Positions 44,753-56,371 of a stretch of 64,000 nucleotides of DNA are shown piece by piece. The stretch comes from Amblyomma americanum (lineage: Eukaryota > Arthropoda > Arachnida > Ixodida > Ixodidae). The translations under genes were made by a program, and so were the position numbers. The DNA lies in contig NC_135505.1 of assembly GCF_052857255.1 (NCBI RefSeq), positions 53,575,102 through 53,639,101 on the forward strand, in the 5' to 3' direction. A model generated the notes under the pieces. The model worked only from the letters and a program-made list of their open reading frames with translations, ran no database searches and was not told where the DNA came from. Within the stretch, counting starts at the first letter, position 1. Each line of letters opens with the position of its first letter.

Positions 44753-47294
44753 GTGTGCCGTGCGTATCGTGCGAGTGGATGCAGCAATGGAGGTTATATA
44801 TTGCCCACGGTGCCCTTTTTTTCCGGCCAACTGACGAAAGTTGGGACTCACATAGTTTTAGTGCACAGTGCTGAGCCCAACTGCAGCGTGTACTGCGGTA
44901 TTAATCGTTGTGCTAGCAGTTACACTAACTTTTCTTCGTACCGATCATATTTGTATCGCTGTCACAGAAACGTGCTGGAAGAGAATGGTAGCAGTCAGCA
45001 ATGCTCAGCGGCTCGCCAGCCTACTAACAATTCAGAATTGCCAAATAGAGCAAATTCCGAGGTTATACTGCAAGACAGTGAATGTGTTGAGGGCGAAGAA
45101 AGCATCACTGAACGCGGGAACTGCTCTCAGTATGGGAACACCTCTCACCCCCAAGACGAAAAAGGTGCTGTTTTCAATTCCATGGATCAAGAAGAAGTAA
45201 CAACTGCTCATGGTTTCCAATGCTTTCTGGCAGAAGCAAGGAGTGCCATCTGGAATTTTTTTTTCAGTGTTTCAGAGCAGCATTGTCTTCCTCATACTGC
45301 TGTTCGCATGGTTTTTGCTGAGTTGCAGCTGCTCATTGAGTGTGTGCTTAAGGCATATGCAGATATCGTTTCACATGTCATGCAAATGCCATCAGCGTCT
45401 CCCGACATGGAGTCTCTTTTGAAGTGTAGGTTTATACTTGAGCTCTTCAGTGGAATTCACAGCAAGGACACTATAGAGCGTTATGCCAAAGAAATGTTTC
45501 CATATGTTCCATCACAAGAGGTGCTCTTCAGTCAAAATGCCAAATACCACTATATTTCGTTGCCTGATCTGCTGTCGACACTGTGCAGTCCCTGACATTG
45601 TGGCCCACTTAGTCGCATCAAATGTCGAAGCTGATGCTCCCACTGTGTATAAAGATTACACAGATGGTCTTCTTTACAGCGAGCACCTGTTACCACAAAT
45701 TAAGGAAGACGGCACGCATAGTATAATCATGTTACGGTACTCTGCCGAGATAGAAATTGCAAATCCAATATGAGCGAAACTAGGCATTTACAAACTGCTG
45801 GATATCTACTGCACGCTATTAAACCTGCATGTGCGTTACAGGTCACAGCTACAAAGCATATGTTTGGTTATGATGGTGCGTTACAGCCATGTAAAGTCCT
45901 ATGGCCTTGGTGTTGTACTGCTTCCATTAATAAATGACTTGAAGAACGTACATGAACGAGGCCTGCAATTTGACCTGTAGGGATTGCAAGCACGTGCAAA
46001 GTCGCTGGTTTTTTGCATCTGCGGAGATAAACTGTCGCTAAACCGCTTAAGGAGCTTTTCAACATGTTGCAGCAGTGGAAGTGTTTGTCGATTTACATGG
46101 TGTTGTCACAACACTTGAGAAGCAAAACAAGTGATTCACAGTGCACAGCACGCACAGCAAGCAGGCACCAACGCCGCGTTGAAGCCCTAGCAGTCAGTGA
46201 TACAAACAAGCGCCTGTATGGCGTTACTGAAGCATCTCCACTGTTAGAAGTGCCTTATTTTGATGTGACACGCCAGCTGCCCCCAGACATAATGCATGAC
46301 ATTCTGGAAGAATGGGCAGAATGTGTTCTGCTCCCGGTGCTCAAGGCACTTCTTTCATCTAAGCTGTTGCGCAGACAAGATCTGGATGAGGTCACTACTT
46401 TTTTCTTTGGGCATAATGATGTCAAAAACATACCCCTTGAAAAAAAATATGTCATTCATCACAAGCAATGCTGTGCCGAAAGGAACAGCATCAAGTAAGT
46501 GGTGTGCAATGAAGTTCTTCCCTATGATACTTGGCGCAAAAGTACCAGAAAAAAATGAAGACTGGGAGCTATTCTTGCTGTTCCGTGAAATAATGGACAT
46601 TACATTTTCGTGGGACATACCATCTGAGCGTTTGGCCTACCTTGACGTCCTTTTTCAAACATTTTTGACTGAGTTTGCCGAGCAATATGGCTCTGCTGCT
46701 GTAACTCCTAAGCTCCATTACATGACTCATTATGCAAGGTTTGTGCATGAGGTGGGGCCACTGGGGACCTTCTGGTCAATGGGCTTTGAGGCAAAGCACC
46801 AGGAGTTCAAGAAATTAGGTACAAGAGTAAACAATTACAGGAACGTAACACTGACCCTCGCCAGGCGCCACCAACTGGAGCAGAGTTACCAGCTTCACAC
46901 GTTCCAGCTGTACGAAGGTCTTGTAACAACGCAGAGCAAACCTATTGGTCAAAACATCCTACCGGCATGTGCTAAGCAAATGTTGCCTGAAAATGCTTGT
47001 GAAGTGAAATCTGCAACTATTGACCATAGCCACTATCGGTATGGGAGTGTTGTAGTGGTGCCGAATCGGGACAACCCAGAGTTTTACGTGGTTGAACCCC
47101 TGTTTGTTGCTAAGGGCAAGCTGTACCTTTTGACAAGAACTTTAGTTTTGGAACATTTTGACAGGCACCGATTCTGTTACTGTGTCAAACGGTCAGATGA
47201 ACAGCAAATGCAAGAGCCTACAGAAAAGTTTCACCACCAGCTGCTCGACATGTATGGCCAAGGCGACATTGTTCCGAAGTGTGGGATTTGGTGA
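44753..47294 (+). pseudogene. CACTA-like DDE transposase gene, broken
   Basis: A large plus-strand gene relic. A probable start ATG at 44789 gives MEVIYCPRCPFF and then leaves frame at a T7 tract (44816-44822). In the shifted frame a zinc-finger-like region continues (cysteines and histidines to about residue 70), then a linker, then SVSEQHCLPHTAVRMVFAEL (about 45265). QEVLFSQNAKYHYISLPDLL (about 45520) is followed by HSIIMLRYSAEIEIANPI in another frame and YKLLDIYCTLLNLHVRYRSQ (about 45792). The catalytic-looking blocks are LPPDIMHDILEEWAE (about 46278) and PLGTFWSMGFEAKHQEFKKL (about 46760), followed by NVTLTLARRHQLEQ. This architecture fits a family of animal transposases I associate with CACTA/EnSpm elements, with D in DIMHD and E in FEAKHQ. 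The last frame ends at a stop at 47292-47294. Four or more frame changes show decay. Confidence 0.65.
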
Positions 47295-48124
47295 ACTTAC
47301 TGTCATAGTTTCTACATATTTCAAGCTGAAGCTTAGCAGTCATACAGCAGTTTGAACTGAAACATTTCTCCGATTTCTGCTGTACCGTTGCTAGCTCCTT
47401 TCAGTAAAATTGCTGACCTTTGACTTGAGATCTCTCGCTGCCTTATTTTTAAACCTAAGGATGGGGGTGGAATGAACAAATGTACTATGTTCTTACAGTT
47501 GGTTTACTCTTGAAAAATTTATCCTCATTGAACCTGAGGATTTGGAAAGTTTTCATTTGAATGTACAGGTCATGCACTGCTAAAGTGAGCATAGAAGCGC
47601 ATCATGGAGTTTATCACAGCACCACAGTGTCCCCCCAAGTGAGTAAATTGCAAATTGTGGAGTTTTTGTTCTGAGGCTACTGATCAGCTATGTGGAACGC
47701 CACAGTGGAGAGCTCTGCATTAGTTCAGACCCGTAGGAAAATTACATGCCGCAATGGCGAAGCATGGTCTTATCTAGGTGGTTAATCAGGCGACTAGAGT
47801 ACAGGTGCAGAGCACCTGAATATTGGATTTACTTTTCCTACCTGACGGCATTTTTCAGCACAAAGTCAACATAGAGGATGGAATTTCAGATTATAAAGCT
47901 GTTCTACTAAATATTGGGCTGGATAAGAGCATAAAATTCAACAAAACTGTAACTGTTTAGAATTTTAACTAGGCAGATGATTTTCCAAATACTTGACAAT
48001 TATAGCTTGCCCCTGACGTAATATCCAACAGTAGTCATTTAGGTACTTGGTAGTTGGATGGACATATTTCAAAGCTATAGTTCATGACTGTATGTCTGAG
48101 TTTACACTTGCTGAAATCAGATGA
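47295..48124. other. No gene recognised
   Basis: AT-rich sequence after the transposase relic. It may include the 3' part of that transposon, but I could not identify a terminal repeat. Confidence 0.4.
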
Positions 48125-48665
48125 GTTATCATCATCAGCTTGACTATGCCCACTGCAGGGTAAAGGCCTCTCCCATGTCTCTCTAATTAACCCTGTCCTT
48201 TCACAGCTGCGCCCACCCTATCCCTGCAAACTTCCTAATCTCGTCTGCCCACCTAACCTTCTACCACCCACTGCTATGCTTGCCTTCTCTTAAAACCCAC
48301 CCCGTTACCCTTAAGGACCAGCGGTTATCTTGCCTTCGCAGTACATGCCGTGCCCAAGCCCATTTCTTCCTCTTCATTTCGACTAGGATGTCTTTAACAT
48401 GTGTTTGATACCTGACCCACTCTGCCCATTTCATGTTTCGTCAACGTTACACCCATAATTTTTTTTCCATGGCTCGCTGTGTTGTCCTTAACTTAAGCTA
48501 AACCATTTTTTGTTAGCCTTCCCGTTTCTGCCCCGTAGGTGAGTGCCAGTAAGATAGCGCTGTTGCATACTTTTCTCCTGAGAGATATTGGCGAACTGCC
48601 ATTCATGATCTGAGAGAGCCTGCCATATGCACTCCACCCCATTCTATTCTTCCAGTTATTTCGCT
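48125..48665 (-). mobile_element. RTE-type LINE 3' fragment
   Basis: On the plus strand this starts with ATCATCATCAGCTTGACTAT and continues with GCCCACTGCAGGGTAAAGGC, the reverse complement of the 3' end of an RTE-like LINE very common in arthropods, as I recall. On the minus strand one frame reads MGWSAYGRLSQIMNGSSPIS and LLALTYGAETG (about 48640-48525), the end of the RTE reverse transcriptase. Farther on it carries stops. The 5' part is missing and the copy is dead. Confidence 0.75.
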
Positions 48666-50536
48666 CTCATAGTAGGCCCATGCGACTCTTTGGTCTGCAG
48701 CTCAGCAGCATCTCAGCTGCAAGTTCGTTCCTTATTCCTGACAGTGTGCGCCTCTGCTCATGCAGCCAGCGGATTAACTTACTTGAATGTGATTCCTGTG
48801 ACTCGCTTTAGACGTTTCTTGATGAGGCTCGCAGATTTTCTGCATGCTCATGACAGTGGCAATGAAATGGGGCTGCGGGTGCTGCGCTTGACTTTATTTT
48901 AATTTCTGAAATTCGTCGTTTATGTATCTATTTGTAGTTTTCGTTGCGCACTTCTGTTTACAGTGCTCATTTTGAGGCCTAAAAATGATTCGAACTTCCG
49001 GACACATCGCGGCAGTGCTGGCGCTTGTATGCTACGATAGAGTTAATTGTGTCAATATACAAGCCTTGTAGAATAGCTTACGTCCCAGGCCAGCCACCTG
49101 TTGCGCACCACAAATACGGTTCATACCGATGCTCGCTTGCCGTCAGCAAGTATCGTGGACGGTCGTATACCTCTCCGCCGAGGCATGCAACGAGATCGCG
49201 GATCGCTTTTGGGTGTACGTAAAGCGGCCAATGCTAGAGGCAAAGCGCCGCGATTTTACGCTATATATTTTGCCCCGTACGTGCCAGGGTGCACTCATCA
49301 TTTCACTTCGGGGGGTCGTCGGACTTCCTTGATGCGCAGGTGTTGCACATCCCATTCCTATGAGCACTTAGTAACGCCGCTGAGGTCACATAGTAAACGT
49401 AGTAAATCCAAAATGGTGGACGAAATAGGAATCCGGTTTAGTTCTCAGTCTTTCGTCGCCCCCACCCGGCTCCAATAGCACCAACCTTCCGACGGCGCGG
49501 CGGCTCTGCCCGCCAGCCGCCGATCGCTTTGCTGAGGTTGCGAGACGAGCTTCTTCCGTCGGACACAGTTTGCTTGCTTTATTGAGAGACGGTTGCGGTT
49601 GCCGTGCTCTGGTTTTAGTAATTAACACAATCGGCCTTGGACAGAGGGAGGCCGCCATGACAACTTCAAATACAGACGAACGGCTAGCCTTCCTGGTCCT
49701 TGCGGGCTCAACATTTAGTGCTTGAAATCTGCGTCCGGCACGGTTCTTCCAGCCGTTAGTCCTTTCGTTAGCCAAGAGGCATTGTCAGGGAATAACGGGC
49801 GCAGTTAGTCCCGAAAGGAAGAAAATTCGCTTAGAGTGTACTATGAAATCAACACATCGACACCTTCGTTTTCATTTCGCAATGCTCAAAAATAAAGCCG
49901 GTGCTAACAATGGCAGCAGGCCACATACCAAATTCTTCATGCTAGCGAGCTTCTTCCATCATTTCCTTGAAAACTAATCTGCGCTATAAATTACAATACG
50001 TCTGGTATGTCCCACTACAGGAATGCACGCGTGCTGTGCCCTATTTTGCTGCCATGCACAGGCACCAAGCTTTGGCAAAAAAAATTCTTCATAGGTCCGC
50101 TTTAATGCACGTGTATTTCTTGCGATTGCTGACAGCGGAAGTAGTGACCAATGTCGACATAAAACAAAGCCTCTAGCTAGGGATTAAGCTTCTTCTGCTC
50201 TCGAGTACCAAAGAGCTCCATGAAGATATAGCTCTCCTCCAGGATTGAGAGTCCGGTTAATAAATGATCCTGGCTTGAACATCTCGGCCTGTTTTTCATT
50301 GTGATCCTCCTGTCGGCTCGTCTCTTTTTGTCTTAGCTGCCTATCACATTTCTGAGCGCTACCTTCCAGCCATAAAGGTATTGTTGTATAGTCAAGGACT
50401 TAGAAAAGGACCTGCTCTCATCTCACTCTCCAAATAGGCGACATACATAAGCCAGGAGTGTGCAGTTTACTTCTTCGACTCGGGCACCGTCAGCACTGCT
50501 GCTCGGCGAGTCTCTTTATATATCCTTGAAGATGTA
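48666..50536. other. No supported gene; CpG-rich patch 49080-49780
   Basis: The middle part is rich in CpG and open on both strands (49101-49478 plus, 49386-49775 minus) as expected from composition alone. No motif is recognised. A promoter or CpG-rich 5' region of an unseen gene is possible. Confidence 0.35.
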
Positions 50537-51030
50537 AAGAAAATCGCGCGAAGAACTAGGACACAAGCAGAACACACAGGACAGGGCTAGCGCCACTCGG
50601 ACTTTGGTGTTTTGCATAACTGCCTCACGTGTACTCAAGATGGCTCCAATATGCAGAGGGTAGAGTTTACTTCCAATGGCATCAGTATTCTTCGCAAGCA
50701 GTACGACAGCACCCGAGACTGGCAGGTTGATACGGGGATCAAGTTAACACACAAATTAGCGGTATTGGTGCGGAAACTCGATGAATTAAAGGGTCCTGTG
50801 TAGGTGAAATGTTTTCAAGCAAAACACTTGCTTCGGCTAGATGGTTCATCTGGAAGATTTAATGATAACGGTGTGACGAAAGAGGACACAAGTAGAACAC
50901 ACAACAGGACCAGCGCCACTCGGACTAGAGTATTTTGCATACGATTCTGAAGATGGCTCCGAAATTTCAAAAATCGAGTGACGCTGGTCTTGCCCTTTGT
51001 GTTTTACTTCTGTCCTCGTTCGTCACACAG
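50537..51030. repeat. Repeated GAACACACA...AGCGCCACTCGGAC motif, direct and inverted
   Basis: AGGACACAAGCAGAACACAC at about 50559 recurs as AGGACACAAGTAGAACACAC at about 50882, each followed by AGCGCCACTCGGACT and later TTTTGCATA. A third, inverted copy lies at about 50985-51030 (GCTGGTCTTG...CGTTCGTCACAC), forming an imperfect foldback with 50871-50920. The same string type ends the Penelope pair near 19422 (AGAACACACAAGACATGAGC), so these may be Penelope terminal fragments. Confidence 0.5.
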
Positions 51031-52044
51031 TTTTTATTCCATCCTCAAGCAAGACTCTTAATTGACATCCTGTTCTTACAGCTACCTTCTAACAAGTGTT
51101 TCTTGAAAAGTTTTAATTTTCAAAACTAGTCTTTTTGGGGCATAAAAATGAATATGGCAGCAAAGTATCAGTCGTTTTGGCATGCATCACAAAGCCGGTG
51201 AATTGCCTCAAGTACTTAGCTGCTTAACTAAATTCTGATAGTTCATATTTCTAATTATAGCCGCTGCGCACGTGGTTAGAATGAGATATTTGTAACCGGT
51301 CGTTAGTAATGGCCAGAATACTTTGCAAATTTCGAAAATGCAAATGTCCTCGGCGCTGTGGCTCCACATTATTTGGCTACAGAATGGCAAAATACATGGC
51401 GTTCGAAAACCATGCATGCAAATCAACTTTTCAGGTGCACGTAACTAGTCAAAAAAGCGAGTTTGTTGATTCACCGCGCCAAAAGAAATAACGTTTTATA
51501 AATTTTAAAAGCTGATATCGCTATTACTTGCCAGCACCTACGAATCTCAAGCTGCAATTAGGCACCTACCTCTAATAATTAGAAATTTATCATCAAAAAA
51601 CTTTCTAATGAGATTTCTACTACAGATGATTCACTGGCTTCCTGGTGTGCCAGCCAGAACTGGTAATACTATACTGAAACAGTCATGTTTCTAACACAGA
51701 AAACCAAGTCTGAGATTTAACATTTCTTGTCCTTCTTCGCGCTTGCGGATACCACTATTATATTTTTGTTGTTTCAAAAATGACATCTGCTTCGTCATGA
51801 AAAAAAGGAATGATTTATTGAATGAAAATTTGAAAGGAGAAGAAATAAATACCGAAAGTGTGACTGACCTAATAAATTTGACGATCCAGCGGTGATGCCG
51901 TCCTCAAAGACTCAAAATCCATAATCAAAAATATTGAGCGGGAATCCTGCTGAGGCGAGGTGCAAGATTGTGGTGACTGTAGTCGCCTTCAGAACCGGGC
52001 AAGCTCACATCAGGCTGTGCAGACCTAAGCATTCCGGAACTTAC

Positions 52045-52134
52045 AGCAGGAGACCCAGTGTGCACATACACTTCTAGAAATGGACACCGCTTGAAAAGTT
52101 TCGCAGAAATGAGGACAGCGTAGCCTACTCTCCA
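52045..52134 (-). CDS. Candidate exon, unknown gene
   Basis: On the minus strand an acceptor, GTGTTCTTACCAG, precedes exactly 30 codons beginning WRVGYAVLISAKLFKRCPFL, closed by a consensus donor GTAAGTTC (52044-52037). Both splice signals are good and the frame is open, but the protein is not recognised and the exon end phase does not fit the next known exon of the split gene (40227). Confidence 0.25.
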
Positions 52135-52329
52135 CTGGTAAGAACACGGCAGAGGATTTGAGCACACAGATGAACGAGATCACAAATGTTAAGCACGTAA
52201 ATGAGTGCACAAAAGGGACAAGAGCGATGGGATGAAATTCTTTATTGGAAGTGCCATAGCACATTCAACAAAGCAATCTCAATTCATTGATTTCTCGCTC
52301 GGACCTCTCTACAACACCTTTTTCTTGTG

Positions 52330-52332
52330 TAA
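52330..52332. repeat. Left target-site duplication TAA of the Harbinger element
   Basis: TAA directly precedes the left terminal inverted repeat. The same three bases follow the right end at 58663-58665. PIF/Harbinger transposases duplicate a 3-bp TWA target, and TAA fits. Confidence 0.8.
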
Positions 52333-52915
52333 TACTTCTGTCACACGGGCATTTCGATGGCCCTCGAATTAGTAGTCGATCGACTCAAAGGCAATCGAGC
52401 GCTGCTACACGGGCAGTTTGAACGGCGATCGATTTCATAGCATATCGAGTCAACGGAGTAGCGCAGCACTCCTACGAGATATCGAAGGCCTTCGAGCGGC
52501 GCCCAATATTGCTAGCGTTGCTTCGAGTGGGGCCAAGCGCACTTTGTTTCGCGGTATAAAAGCAAGAACAAACATTATTCGCCTAAAGTTTAATGCAAGT
52601 AGTAAAATATTAGCTCGTAGAATTATTTAAAAATTGTATGGGTTTGCACTACAGCGCATTAATTTCATACTATCACAGTAATCAATGGTGCATGAGAAGC
52701 AAATACAAAGAAAAGCTCAACCGTTTTGATATAGCCCTTGGAGCCCTCAGTTCTCGATAGTTTTGAAGATGTTTCCTGGCTTTTTTTCGTATATTTCCCG
52801 CCAATTCCATCCAGCGCGCTCTTTTTAATTGCACGTTTACTTGGTGCGAGGCGTTTTGCGTTCCCTTTATTTGTTCTCTCTGGTCCTTTTGTTTTTATCT
52901 TTATTTTCTTATAAC

Positions 52916-54435
52916 ATGACGTCGCCATCGCAGCCAGAAAAGCAGAAAAGCGCGTCGGCGTCGGCGCCTAAGCAGTTGTGGGGAGAGCGGGAAACGTCGT
53001 TACTAATAGATTTATGGGAGGATCACCTCGCCGACTTTCGTCGCCAGAAGAGGAACGGCGGTGTGTACGAAGAGATCGCACGAAGTTTCTGCGAAGCTGG
53101 ATACTTGAGGACACGAGCCCAAGTTGAAAACAAGATAGAAAACTTGGGACAAACGTACCGGAAAGTCACTTTCCCGTTCGTGCGCTTTATGAGCATGCGG
53201 TATGTCGTGGTAAAAAGTTCGCAGCCTTGTCAGCGTTGTTTTTTAGGCGCCCTTTGTAACGCAGAATTTACTTTTTCACTGCGCTGCAAACTGTCTCATC
53301 TTCTGCAGCAGCGCAGTTAGTAAACATTGCTTGCCCAGCCAGCCCAGTTTTATGTGCAGTAGAGTAGAGCTGCACAAAATGACACATTGATCATCACAGG
53401 ACTTTTCTTTATTTTCTAGTCTCAGTTGCCCTTCCATAAATCTTTCATATTTTGGCTGAGGAGGAGAACTACTGGTTCAGGAGCCGTCACACGCGAGTAC
53501 TTCTGGCATATACATCAATTTCTTGGGTCACTGCCAGCCAATGATCCCTCCACGGCTCAGGACTCCATATTTGAAGAGGTATGCCAAAGTATCTATTGCA
53601 GCTTTTAGCAGAAATTAATGCCGCACAGCATGCTTAGTAGTGGAGGAACTAATCAAATTTGCTCATTTTCTTCAGTACGGCTTTTCAAATTCTTATTTTG
53701 AAGTTAATGCTGGTAAGCGTTGGATGCAAATTGCAGTCTGCGTCCATCAAGAATGACAGCTGTAGAAACTACTGCACCTTAACTCCATTCAATTGTGTCT
53801 ACACAGAAAGGCTTTTTTTTAAAGCTTTCTACTCGAAATTTATGACAGGATGCTGCCAGTACCATAGTGGCGGTGAACACAGCATAATAGGGTTTGCCTT
53901 AAATAATCATGAAGACAACCAGCACAAAGCAGTCTTCATTTCAGCGTAGTCATGTCAATATGGTGAGCTTAGTGTGTTGCTTAAGAAGAACGTAATAGAC
54001 ATGTGGCCACCCAGTATCGAATGGAGGTGTGAGTTGTGGTTTTTTGCAAGAGGAAATTTCAGCTGCCGATTGTTTTTTATTGCCCTGCCTAATAGTATGA
54101 CTGCCACGCAGATAATTCTTCGAATGGAGCATGGCAAAACCACGGAAACCGCTGCCACCACCTCACAAATGAATGAAAGCCTGCCCGGCGATGACCCCGA
54201 CACAGGGTCATTGCGGCCAATACCACCACCACCAGCCGGATCACCAGCAGCCGCACTGTCGGCTGACGCACCAGCCGCATCGTCAGCTGCAACACCAGCT
54301 GCATTGTCGGCTGCCACAACACCAGCAGCCAAGCCTCCTTCTAGGAAGAGGAAAAGGGGGACAAGTGCCCTGGGAGAAGTGCACACAGGGTTCCTCGAAG
54401 AACAGAAACTTGCTGCAGACCTTAAAAGCAGCTAG
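52916..54435 (+). CDS. Harbinger Myb/SANT-like DNA-binding protein, three exons
   Basis: Exons are 52916-53199, 53461-53578 and 54112-54435, with a donor GGTATGT-type at 53200, an acceptor GGCTGAG ending at 53460, a donor GTATGC at 53579 and an acceptor CCACGCAG ending at 54111. Phases agree, giving an uninterrupted 241-residue protein. Residues about 22-83 are a Myb/SANT-like (trihelix) domain: WGERETSLLIDLWEDHL, then RAQVENKIENLGQTYR. A second conserved block, TTGSGAVTREYFWHIHQFLG, follows the first splice. In Harbinger elements such a protein helps carry the transposase to the nucleus and to the transposon ends. The C-terminal part is Pro/Ala-rich. The last residues after KLAADLK are truncated by a one-base shift: the other frame continues as KAARNREHDQRERQIALQEK, a coiled coil, to 54520. 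Start ATG chosen at 52916 by domain and the MTSPSQ N-terminus. Confidence 0.75.
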
Positions 54436-54520
54436 GAACAGAGAACACGATCAGCGTGAGAGACAGATTGCTCTGCAAGAGAAAGTAGTTAACGTTCTCG
54501 AAAATTTTTTCAACAAGTAA
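54436..54520 (+). pseudogene. Displaced coiled-coil end of the Myb/SANT-like protein
   Basis: Reading one base out of frame with the upstream exon, this segment extends NREHDQRERQIALQEKVVNV to a stop at 54518-54520. The charged heptad-like composition and immediate continuity indicate the original C-terminus. The break lies around 54422-54428, in the TTAAAAGC tract. Confidence 0.6.
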
Positions 54521-56371
54521 AACAATAAATGCTATGTTATTCCAATTTCTATCTGTTTATTACAATAGCATTGCCTCGATTTGTGGCAAAAGAGGTCAGC
54601 AGTGCAAACATGACCAGCTCAACACTGTGGTGTAATGTCCAGTCATATATCGACATGCTGTGCATTAAGCAATAGCGTACTGCAGACAGCATGCCACAAG
54701 TCTGCCATTTCTGTCCAGGCTTGCTGGGGCGCCAATTTTGACATGTTACTCCGTGCAAGTTGTAATTTCTTTGCACTTTAGTTGCTATCAATGCGTACTA
54801 AGCTGATGCAATCCAGCTTCAACATTTTTATTGTGCACACAATGGTGATGCCACTAAAACAACACTAATAATATGCAGTCTTTTTATTTTTTCTATACAT
54901 TTGTGATGCCCAAATGTAGAAGAAATGAAGAGATTTAGCAGTATTGCGAAGAATGTCGGCAAAGAAATTGATGCGGTAATCTCTGTAATGATATTAAGCA
55001 ATGTAGAAGGTTGTCATTAACTTTAAAAAACACGGGTTTTTGAGTTAACCAGAAGCTTTTGGCAGAGAAGTAACAGTAGTATTGGCAGGCTTCGAAATAG
55101 GCAAATAATGTTAACTGGTAAAGCGACTAACTACATTCTAATGGGTAACTTTTTCACAATTACTGGTAGGCGCCTAATTGCGATTAAAGATTTGTAGCCG
55201 CCCATTAGCAAAACCCATATTTGTTCTTAGTACTGCAAAAAAAAAAGATTACCGTGACCGCTGTGGCATGACAGATTTTGGCTATTCTGAGTAGCTACAG
55301 GGGCGGGAGGGGTTGCTTTGCCTGCATCCTGTTCGAAAGATTGTCTTTTGGCACAATGTAGCCAGGTTCCTTCGAGCCAAGGAGGCCAGCGTAACCAGAT
55401 TTTCAGAATTTTACGAACCAATATGACTGCTACTAACGGTCGGCTACAAACACTACTTGCAACAAATTGCCTATCGGTAATACCTAAAAAATGAAGTATT
55501 AAAACTCTGTTAATCACTTTACTAGTTAACATGAATTCTCTGTTTTGAGGTCTGTCAGCTCTGGTATTAGTGTGCTGTAAAAAGCTTCGCATTACCTCAA
55601 AAACCCATTTCAAAAATTGCTAATCAGCTTCGCTGAATCACCTGGTATATTGTGCCTGTGTACAGGACCAAGTGCTGCATGATGGACACTTTTTTCGTTG
55701 AACGGACTTTAGCCGCTAATTTCTTGTTTTGCATACTATATTACTACGTTTTGTACCATTTAATTCTTTGGTTTTGTAAACAAACCAAACTGTATAACTT
55801 ACCATTGCAATAACTGCTGCATCATCTACACTTTACTATTGAGATTCTGAGATACAGTCATGGCACCCTTAGCCGTAAGGTAAGCAGTGCAATGCTAATA
55901 GATTCTAAATTAAGTATCTCTGTTATTGTGAAGTTTCTGAGTGCCCTGGCGGGAAGAAGATGTTGCATCTCTGCCACGGTTTGCCGATGCCACCTACCAA
56001 ATAGAAAACACTGTTTCATACCCTAAGATTTGGCCTTCAAATGTTCTGCCTTATTTCTTAGTTCCATTGGCGGGCTTGTGTTCATTTGTGTAAGGAGCTT
56101 TTGATTGCAGCAAAAAATGTGGTTCGTAAAGTTCAGTACTGTGAACCTTAAGATCAGGTACGCAGATAAGCTGTCTGCATCTAGACATGTGTTGTAAATA
56201 ATGACGCTGCTTAGAGAAGGGAACAACCGGTTTCGGAGACGTGCTCTCCGCGGCTCTGCGAAGGCCGACTCGTGGTGGCCTTGAAAAGGACATTTCTGTT
56301 CAGATGGCCGTCAAGCACATCACAATAGTGGTACACTGCAGGGTGTAAGCAGCCGCACCGGCTATGTGAGC
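54521..56371. other. Non-coding interior of the Harbinger element
   Basis: AT-rich spacer between the convergent genes. AATAAA occurs at 54523-54528, just after the Myb/SANT-like gene (a likely polyadenylation signal). No other gene was supported. Confidence 0.5.

Larger units (their letters stand above)
51031..52332. other. Mostly unannotated; one candidate minus exon
   Basis: No repeat family was recognised up to the Harbinger element. One splice-bounded stretch is listed separately at 52045-52134. Confidence 0.4.

Noticed and set aside
49386..49775. 129-codon minus-strand ORF in CpG-rich DNA
   Set aside because: Overlaps an equally open plus-strand frame. Base composition alone keeps stops rare.
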